64,000 nucleotides of DNA from Streptomyces sp. NBC_00620 (GTDB lineage: Bacteria > Actinomycetota > Actinomycetes > Streptomycetales > Streptomycetaceae), in contig NZ_JAPENY010000003.1 in NCBI RefSeq assembly GCF_026341825.1, forward strand, positions 1,674,001-1,738,000, in the 5' to 3' direction. The notes below the pieces were generated by a model that saw nothing but the letters and a program-made list of their open reading frames with translations, did no database searches and had not been told where the DNA came from. Of this stretch, positions 30,498-36,379 are shown piece after piece (the stretch's first letter is position 1; every line of letters starts with the position of its first letter). The translations under genes were made by a program, and so were the position numbers.

Positions 30498-31643
30498 GTG
30501 ACCGCCCTCGACAGCCCCGCACAGTCCGGCGAAGCCGCCGGGCCCGGGCCCGGGCCCAAGACCGAAGCCGGGCCGAGCGCGCCCGGGATCGAGCCCGCAC
30601 CCATCGACCGGCGCAGACGCGGCGCCGCCTGGCTGCTCACCGTGGGCATGATCGCCGCCCTCGTCGCCCTCGTCCTGGCCTCCGGCGCCCTCGGCGCCTA
30701 CCCCATCCCGACCGGCGACGTCCTCGGCTCGATCCAGCACAGGATCGGGCTCGGCGGAACCTCCCTGGACCGGGTCGCCGAGTCGGTCCTGTGGAACGTC
30801 CGTTTCCCCCGCATCGTCCTCGCGCTGCTCGTCGGCGCCTCGCTCGGCTGCGCGGGCGCGCTCATGCAGGGTGTCTTCGGCAATCCGCTCGCCGAACCCG
30901 GCGTCATCGGCATCTCCTCCGGCGCGGCGGTCGGCGCCGTCTGCTGCATCTCGCTGGGCCTGAACTTCTTCGGCAACTGGACCGTCTCCGCCTGCGCGTT
31001 CGTCGCGGGACTCGCCACCGTCCTGCTCGTGTACGGGATGTCCCGCTCCGGGGGCCGCAGCGAGGTCGTCACGCTGATCCTGACCGGCATCGCCGTGAAC
31101 GCCTTCGCGGGCGCGATGATCGGCCTGTTCATCTTCTTCGCGGACACCGCCGCCGTGAACCAGATCGCCTTCTGGCAGCTCGGCTCCCTCTCCCAGGCCA
31201 CCTGGCCCAAGGTCCTCGCCGTCCTGCCGTGCGCCCTCGTGGGCCTGGCCGCCGCCCCGTTGTACGCCCGCCGCCTGGACCTGCTCTCGCTCGGTGAACG
31301 CCCGGCCCGCCACCTGGGCGTGGACGTCGAACGGCTGCGTCTCGTCCTCGTCCTGGTGATCGCGCTCCTGACGGCCGCCGCCGTCGCGGTCTCCGGGATC
31401 ATCAGCTTCGTCGGCCTGGTCGTCCCGCACCTGCTGCGCATGGCCGCGGGCCCCGGACACCGCTTCCTCATCGCGGGCAGCGCGCTCGGCGGAGCGGTCG
31501 TCCTGCTCGCCGGGGACCTGGCCGCCCGCACCCTGGCCGCACCCGCCGAACTCCCGCTCGGCGTCCTCACCGCGTTCCTCGGCAGTCCCGTCTTCTTCTG
31601 GCTGCTGCGCCGCACCCGCCGTACGCAAGGAGGCTGGGCATGA
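30498..31643 (+). CDS. hmuU: Heme ABC transporter permease (FecCD type)
   Basis: 381 residues from GTG 30498 with AGGAGG upstream. The long open frame before it is a shadow of hmuO. The first ~45 residues are Pro/Gly-rich and cytoplasmic. About ten helices of the BtuC/FecCD fold follow: VRFPRIVLALLVGASLGCAG, MQGVFGNPLAEPGVIGISSG, ILTGIAVNAFAGAMIGLFIF, the stretch LGVDVERLRLVLVLVIALLT, and the coupling region AVSGIISFVGLVVPHLLRM. The stop overlaps the ATPase start by four bases (31640-31643), so the two are coupled. With HmuT and HmuV it forms the heme importer. Confidence 0.9.
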   Translation: MTALDSPAQSGEAAGPGPGPKTEAGPSAPGIEPAPIDRRRRGAAWLLTVGMIAALVALVLASGALGAYPIPTGDVLGSIQHRIGLGGTSLDRVAESVLWNVRFPRIVLALLVGASLGCAGALMQGVFGNPLAEPGVIGISSGAAVGAVCCISLGLNFFGNWTVSACAFVAGLATVLLVYGMSRSGGRSEVVTLILTGIAVNAFAGAMIGLFIFFADTAAVNQIAFWQLGSLSQATWPKVLAVLPCALVGLAAAPLYARRLDLLSLGERPARHLGVDVERLRLVLVLVIALLTAAAVAVSGIISFVGLVVPHLLRMAAGPGHRFLIAGSALGGAVVLLAGDLAARTLAAPAELPLGVLTAFLGSPVFFWLLRRTRRTQGGWA

Positions 31644-32473
31644 GATCCCTCTTCGCCGCCACCCGCCACCGTTCGCTTCCCGAGCCCTACGAGCCCGGAA
31701 GCACCGTCGCCGAGGCACGCGGTCTCCATGTGCGACTCGGCTCCCGCGAAGTCCTGACCGGCATCGACCTCACCGTCCGGACGGGCGAGGTGCTGGCCCT
31801 CGTCGGCCCCAACGGCGCCGGCAAGTCCACGCTCCTCGCCGCCCTCGCCGCCGACCTGGCACCGGATGCGGGCGAGGTGCGGATCTGCGGCCGTGACGCC
31901 CGTACCTGGCCGCCGGCCGAACTGGCCCTGCGCCGCGCGGTGCTGCCCCAGTCGGCCGCCCTCGCCTTCCCGTTCCCGGTCGAGGAGGTCGTACGGATGG
32001 GCCGGGCCCCGTGGGCCGGCACACCGCGCGAGGAGGACGACGACGCCGCCGTCGCCCGCGCCCTTGCCGCCACCGAGACGACCGGCTTCGCCGCCCGTTC
32101 CTTCTCCGCGCTCTCCGGTGGCGAGCGGGCCCGGGTCGCCCTGGCGCGCGTACTCGCCCAGCGGACGCCGCTGCTCCTCCTGGATGAGCCCACCGCCGCC
32201 CTCGACCTTCGCCACCAGGAACTCGTCCTGCGTGTCTGCCGGGAGCGGGCCGCGGCCGGCGACGCCGTCGTGGTCGTCCTGCACGATCTGGGCCTGGCCG
32301 CCGCGTACGCCGACCGCGTCGCCGTCCTCCACGACGGCCGCACCGCCGCCGACGGACCGCCCGCCGACGTCTTCGAGGCCGGGCTCCTCACCCGTGTCTA
32401 CCGCCAGCCCGTCGAGGTCCTGCCCCACCCGCGCACCGGCGCACCGCTCGTGCTGCCCGACCGTTCCGTTTGA
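31640..32473 (+). CDS. hmuV: Heme ABC transporter ATP-binding protein
   Basis: 277 residues. Walker A GPNGAGKSTL, Q-loop LPQSAALAF, signature LSGGERARVALARVLAQ, Walker B LLLLDEPTAALD, H-loop VLHDLGLAA. The sequence is typical of the HmuV/BtuD/FecE branch, which has an extended C terminus (VYRQPVEVLPHPRTGAPLVLP). It powers heme import through HmuU. A strong terminator begins 16 bases after the stop. Confidence 0.92.
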   Translation: MRSLFAATRHRSLPEPYEPGSTVAEARGLHVRLGSREVLTGIDLTVRTGEVLALVGPNGAGKSTLLAALAADLAPDAGEVRICGRDARTWPPAELALRRAVLPQSAALAFPFPVEEVVRMGRAPWAGTPREEDDDAAVARALAATETTGFAARSFSALSGGERARVALARVLAQRTPLLLLDEPTAALDLRHQELVLRVCRERAAAGDAVVVVLHDLGLAAAYADRVAVLHDGRTAADGPPADVFEAGLLTRVYRQPVEVLPHPRTGAPLVLPDRSV

Positions 32474-32488
32474 GCCCCGGTACCGCAC

Positions 32489-32519
32489 AGGCCGGGCCCC
32501 CGTCGAGGGGGCCCGGCCT
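32489..32519. terminator. Bidirectional terminator
   Basis: A perfect 13-bp stem (AGGCCGGGCCCCC with GGGGGCCCGGCCT) around GTCGA lies between the convergent stops of hmuV and the second small secreted protein. Confidence 0.88.
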
Positions 32520-32528
32520 TCGTTGTGC

Positions 32529-33068
32529 TTACTGGAAGTCGATCGGGACGTGGACGTCGTAGTTGCGGTCGTTGGTGTCCGTGTGGTCGGCGCGGGTGAC
32601 GATGGCGCAGTCGACGTCCTGGCCGCAGACGCTGCCGTTGTCGAGGGTGGCCTTGACGTAGATCGTGGCGGTGAAGGTGCCGCCGGTGCCGAAGGTGGAG
32701 CTGCTGGGGAGCGAGCCGCCGCCGGCGTTGGACACCCAGTAGGAGGCGCCGGTCGTGCCGGTCTCGTCCTGGCCGCCGAGGCACGGGGTGGGCTTGGCCT
32801 CACCGGGGTCGCCCGTGACCACGCACAGGCCGACATAGATGCCCTGGCTCGTGTTGTACCCGGAGCCCGTTACGGTTACGACCTGGCCCGCCGCGGCGGC
32901 CGAATCCGGTGCGGTCAGCGACAGGTTGTAGGTGGTGGTTCCGTCGACGATCGTGCGGGTCGAGGTGGCGGCGGAGGCCGAGGTGGCCAGGCCGAGGGTC
33001 AGCGCGGCGGAGGCGACGACGGCGAGACCCGCGCGGGCGGCGGTACGGGCGGACGGAACAACTCTCAT
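32529..33068 (-). CDS. Small secreted two-disulfide (neocarzinostatin-like) protein, copy 2
   Basis: 179 residues from ATG 33068 (same AAAGGTG site as copy 1). The signal peptide is nearly identical to copy 1. The mature domain shares GSGY-x4-GIYVGLC, PTPCLGGQDETG, CGQDVDCAIVTRADH and a final DVHVPIDF, but differs in the loop between the conserved Trp and TFGTGGTF. The tryptophan is preceded by Tyr instead of His (SYWVSN against SHWINN). A perfect copy of the copy-1 iron box lies 74 bases upstream. It should be secreted and iron-repressed. The two copies bracket the heme importer, oxygenase and HtaA genes in the same orientation. Confidence 0.8.
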   Translation of the reverse strand: MRVVPSARTAARAGLAVVASAALTLGLATSASAATSTRTIVDGTTTYNLSLTAPDSAAAAGQVVTVTGSGYNTSQGIYVGLCVVTGDPGEAKPTPCLGGQDETGTTGASYWVSNAGGGSLPSSSTFGTGGTFTATIYVKATLDNGSVCGQDVDCAIVTRADHTDTNDRNYDVHVPIDFQ

Positions 33069-33112
33069 GGGGAAGAGCACCTTTCACGGCGTCAGGAAAA
33101 GCCGGACGGGCC
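32907..33112 (-). repeat. Long direct repeat, copy B
   Basis: Partner of 26114-26318 (6793-bp offset): about 206 bp with three substitutions and one extra A. Both copies have the same orientation, so recombination between them would delete the intervening heme genes. Confidence 0.85.
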
Positions 33113-33142
33113 GGTCGGTCGACTCACCACGTCCGTCCGAAC

Positions 33143-33161
33143 TTAGGTAAGGCATACCTAA
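33143..33161 (-). promoter_or_regulatory. Iron box upstream of secreted copy 2
   Basis: TTAGGTAAGGCATACCTAA is identical to the box at 26336-26354 (16 of 19 to consensus). It lies 74 bases before the ATG. Confidence 0.85.
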
Positions 33162-33274
33162 CAACACCCGTGCCTCAACTGTCAACAATTGGCAAAGTGA
33201 CTCCAACTCGCCCCGCACGCAACGGGAGTTACGACAAACACCCACAAGCACCTTGAGTCGAACCGGAATCGAAA

Positions 33275-33295
33275 CACGTCAGAAGCGTTGACGTG
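33275..33295 (+). promoter_or_regulatory. Putative operator of the arabinan operon
   Basis: CACGTCA-N7-TGACGTG is a perfect 7-bp inverted repeat, 84 bases before the first glycosidase start. The size and symmetry fit a dimeric regulator. The regulator gene is not in the window. Confidence 0.55.
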
Positions 33296-33378
33296 CCCCT
33301 GCCCGAAACTTATCTTCTGGTCGGACACCCGCACAGCGTTCGTAATCCCGAACAACTGGCCGTCAAAGGGGACTTGCC

Positions 33379-34866
33379 GTGTTCCGTATCCGTCACTGGT
33401 TCGCCCTGGGCGCCGTACTCCTGGCCCTGCTCGTGTCACCGGTCACCGCCCAGCCCGCCGCCGCGGCCGCCGGCCAGCCGTATACCAACCCGGTCAAGGC
33501 GCAGAAGGGCGCCGACCCCTGGCTGGAGTACTACAACGGCAACTACTACCTGGTGACCACCTCGTTCACCAACGAGCTGACCATGCGCAAGTCCCCGACG
33601 CTCGCCGGCCTTGCCACCGCGCCCAGCGTCCAGGTGTGGTCGGACACCACCGCAGGGCGCAACGCGAACTTCTGGGCACCGGAGATCCACTTCCTCAACG
33701 GCAAGTGGTACCTGTACTACTCGGCCGCGCCGAGCGGAGTCGCCTGCTGCGACTCCCAGCGCACGCACGTCCTGGAGAGCGCGGGCACCGACCCGATGGG
33801 CCCGTACACGTACAAGAACACCCTCACAGGGTCCAATCTGAACCCCGGGGGCTGGCTGATCGACGCCAGCGTGCTCGAACACGGGGGCAGCCTCTACCTG
33901 GTGGGCAGCGGTTCGGCCAACGGCAGCGCGCAGAGCCTGGTCATCGCCCCGATGAGCAACCCGTACACGCTGAGCAGTTCCACGTTCACGGTCATCTCCA
34001 GTCCCACGCTGAGCTGGGAGACGTCCGGCGCGCCGGTCAACGAGGGCCCCGAGCCGCTGTATCACGGCGGCAGGACCTTCCTGACCTTCTCCGCGAGCTA
34101 CTGCCAGACCGCCGACTACAAACTGGGGCAGCTGGAACTGACGGGCAGCAACCCGCTCTCCGCCGCGTCCTGGACGAAGAAGCAGACGCCGGTCTTCCAG
34201 CGCAACGACGCGGCCGGGGTCTACGGTCCTGGCCACAACGGGTTCTTCACCTCACCGGACGGCACCGAGAACTGGCTCGTCTACCACGCCAACAGCTCGG
34301 CGAGCGGCGGCTGCGGCAACGGACGCACCACCCGGGCACAGAAGTTCACCTGGAACGCGGACGGCACCCCCAACTTCGGCACCCCGGTGGCGACCGGCAC
34401 CACCCTCCCCGGTCCTGCCGGGGAAACGGCGACCACACCGACCGCGTACACCCTGGTGAACCGCAACAGCGGCAAGTGCCTTGACGTCGCGGGCGGCAAC
34501 ACGGCCGACGGCACCAACATCTTCCAGTGGACGTGCAGCGGCGGCGCCAACCAGAAGTGGCGGATCGAGGACCTCGGCAACGACACCAGCCGCCTGGTCA
34601 ACGTGGCCACCGGCAAGGTCGCGGACACCGCCGACTGCTCCACCGCCGACGGCGCGGACATCCGGCAGTGGTCCTGGCTCAACAACAACTGCCAGAAGTT
34701 CAGGCTCGTTTACACCGGCGGCGACTACGTCCGGATCGTCAACGCCAACAGCGGCAAGGTCGCCGACGTAGCCGACTGCTCCACGGCCGACGGCGCCGAC
34801 GTACGCCAGTGGACCTGGCTCAACAACAACTGCCAGCAGTGGCGCCTCCAGCCCACTACCGCCTGA
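33379..34866 (+). CDS. Secreted GH43-family arabinofuranosidase/xylosidase with ricin-B carbohydrate-binding domain
   Basis: 495 residues from GTG 33379. Signal peptide to about residue 31, then a five-bladed GH43 propeller (~33-345). The three catalytic acids are visible: Asp46 (QKGADPWLEYYNG, base), Asp162 (GGWLIDASVLEHGG, pKa modulator) and Glu222 (APVNEGPEPLYHGG, acid). Residues ~353-495 are a ricin-type beta-trefoil (CBM13-like) with QKW/QKF/QQW repeats and CSTADGADIRQW units. It is likely to act on arabinan or arabinoxylan outside the cell, but exact specificity cannot be read. It is the first gene of a three-gene cluster ending at 39184. Confidence 0.87.
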   Translation: MFRIRHWFALGAVLLALLVSPVTAQPAAAAAGQPYTNPVKAQKGADPWLEYYNGNYYLVTTSFTNELTMRKSPTLAGLATAPSVQVWSDTTAGRNANFWAPEIHFLNGKWYLYYSAAPSGVACCDSQRTHVLESAGTDPMGPYTYKNTLTGSNLNPGGWLIDASVLEHGGSLYLVGSGSANGSAQSLVIAPMSNPYTLSSSTFTVISSPTLSWETSGAPVNEGPEPLYHGGRTFLTFSASYCQTADYKLGQLELTGSNPLSAASWTKKQTPVFQRNDAAGVYGPGHNGFFTSPDGTENWLVYHANSSASGGCGNGRTTRAQKFTWNADGTPNFGTPVATGTTLPGPAGETATTPTAYTLVNRNSGKCLDVAGGNTADGTNIFQWTCSGGANQKWRIEDLGNDTSRLVNVATGKVADTADCSTADGADIRQWSWLNNNCQKFRLVYTGGDYVRIVNANSGKVADVADCSTADGADVRQWTWLNNNCQQWRLQPTTA

Positions 34867-34895
34867 CCGCCACCGACCCAGGAGTGAGTACCCCC

Positions 34896-36341
34896 ATGAG
34901 CCGTCCCAGCCGCCGAGTGGTGCTGACGGGCCTCGCCGCCCTGGCCCTCACCGCCACCGTCACCCCCGCCCACGCAGCCGCCCCGGCCTCCCCCGCCGTG
35001 ACCTTCACCAACCCGGTCGCCGAACAGCGCGCCGACCCGCACATCTTCAAACACACCGACGGCTACTACTACTTCACCGCGACCGTCCCCGCGTACGACA
35101 GGATCGTGCTGCGCCGCGCCACCACGCTCCAGGGTCTGTCCACGGCCGCCGAGACGACCATCTGGACCAAGCACAGCAGTGGCGAGATGGGCGCCCACAT
35201 CTGGGCACCGGAGATCCACTTCATCGACGGCAAGTGGTACGTCTACTTCGCCGCCGGCGCCACCAACGACATCTGGAAGATCCGGCCGTACGTCCTCGAG
35301 TCGAGCTCCGCCAATCCGCTGACCGGCACCTGGACCGAAAAGGGCCGTATCGCGCTGCCGTTGGACACCTTCTCGCTCGACGCCACGACCTTCGTCGTGA
35401 ACGGGACCCGCTATCTGAGCTGGGCGCAGAACGACCCGGCGGTCGGCGACGGCACCAACCTCTACCTCGCGAGGATGTCCAACCCCTGGACGATCAGCGG
35501 CAGTCCGGTCATGATCTCCCGGCCCACCAACGCCTGGGAGACGATCGGCCACACGGTCAACGAAGGGCCGTCGGTCATCCAGCGGAACGGCAAGGTCTTC
35601 ATGACCTTCTCGGCCAGCGCCACCGACAGCAACTACTGCCTCGGCCTGTTGACCGCCTCCGCGACGGCCGACCTGATGAACGCGGCCTCCTGGACCAAGA
35701 CGCCGACCCCGGTCTTCACCAGCAACGCGGCCACCGGCCAGTACGGGCCCGGCCACAACACCTTCACCACGTCCGAGGACGGCAAGAGCGACGTCCTCGT
35801 CTACCACGACCGCAACTACAAGGACATCACCGGCGACCCGCTCAACGACCCCAACCGGCGCACCCGTTACCAGAAGCTGTACTGGAACGCCGACGGCACA
35901 CCGAACTTCGGCATCCCGGTCGCCGACGGCCTCACCCCGGTCCGCTTCTCGTCCTACAACTACCCGGGCCGCTTCATCCGCCACTGGGAGTTCCGCGCCA
36001 GGCTCGAAGCGAACGTCACCAACCTCGCCGACTCGCAGTTCCGGGTGGTGACCGGGCTCGCGGGCAGCGGCACGGTCTCGCTCGAATCGGCGAACTTCCC
36101 CGGCTACTACCTCCGCCACAAGAACTACGAGCTGTGGGTGGAGAAGAACGACGGCACCGCCACCTTCCTGGCCGACGCCTCCTTCCAGCGGCGTGCGGGT
36201 CTCGCGGACACCACGGCGGGCGTCTCGTTCGAGTCGTACAACTTCCCCGGCCGGTACGTCCGGCACTACGCCAACCTCATCCAGCTCCAGGTGGTGAGCA
36301 CCGCGCTGGACCGGCAGGACGCGACCTTCTACGCCGAGTAG
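34896..36341 (+). CDS. Tat-exported GH43 glycosidase with CBM42 (AbfB) domain
   Basis: 481 residues from ATG 34896 (AGGAGTGAG upstream). The signal has a twin-arginine motif (PSRRVVLTGL). The GH43 propeller covers ~res 35-335 with Asp47 (EQRADPHIFKHTDG), Asp162 (FSLDATTFV) and Glu223 (HTVNEGPSVIQ) as catalytic acids. Residues ~345-481 are an arabinose-binding CBM42/AbfB trefoil, with repeated SSYNYPGRFIRHWEF, ESANFPGYYLRHKN and ESYNFPGRYVRHYAN. CBM42 binds arabinofuranose side chains, which points to arabinan or arabinoxylan. The gap to the preceding stop is 29 bases, so it is the second gene of the operon. Confidence 0.88.
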   Translation: MSRPSRRVVLTGLAALALTATVTPAHAAAPASPAVTFTNPVAEQRADPHIFKHTDGYYYFTATVPAYDRIVLRRATTLQGLSTAAETTIWTKHSSGEMGAHIWAPEIHFIDGKWYVYFAAGATNDIWKIRPYVLESSSANPLTGTWTEKGRIALPLDTFSLDATTFVVNGTRYLSWAQNDPAVGDGTNLYLARMSNPWTISGSPVMISRPTNAWETIGHTVNEGPSVIQRNGKVFMTFSASATDSNYCLGLLTASATADLMNAASWTKTPTPVFTSNAATGQYGPGHNTFTTSEDGKSDVLVYHDRNYKDITGDPLNDPNRRTRYQKLYWNADGTPNFGIPVADGLTPVRFSSYNYPGRFIRHWEFRARLEANVTNLADSQFRVVTGLAGSGTVSLESANFPGYYLRHKNYELWVEKNDGTATFLADASFQRRAGLADTTAGVSFESYNFPGRYVRHYANLIQLQVVSTALDRQDATFYAE

Positions 36342-36379
36342 CCCGGCCAGACCCCAAGACGCGCAGAGACGAGGAACAC

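Larger units (their letters stand above)
33069..33378. other. 310-bp divergent regulatory region
   Basis: No gene is present. The left side holds the leader and iron box of the secreted heme-locus protein. The right side holds the promoter of the arabinan operon, with the perfect inverted repeat at 33275-33295. The sequence is noticeably AT-richer than the surrounding genes. Confidence 0.7.

Noticed and set aside
23008..33112. Heme island as a mobile element
   Set aside because: No integrase, transposase, attachment-site duplication next to a tRNA, or composition shift was seen. The direct repeats are explained by gene duplication.
35234..36379. Extension of the GH127 frame through the second GH43 gene
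   Set aside because: It overlaps a well-supported GH43-CBM42 gene in another frame and has no domain content. The signal peptide begins at 36380.
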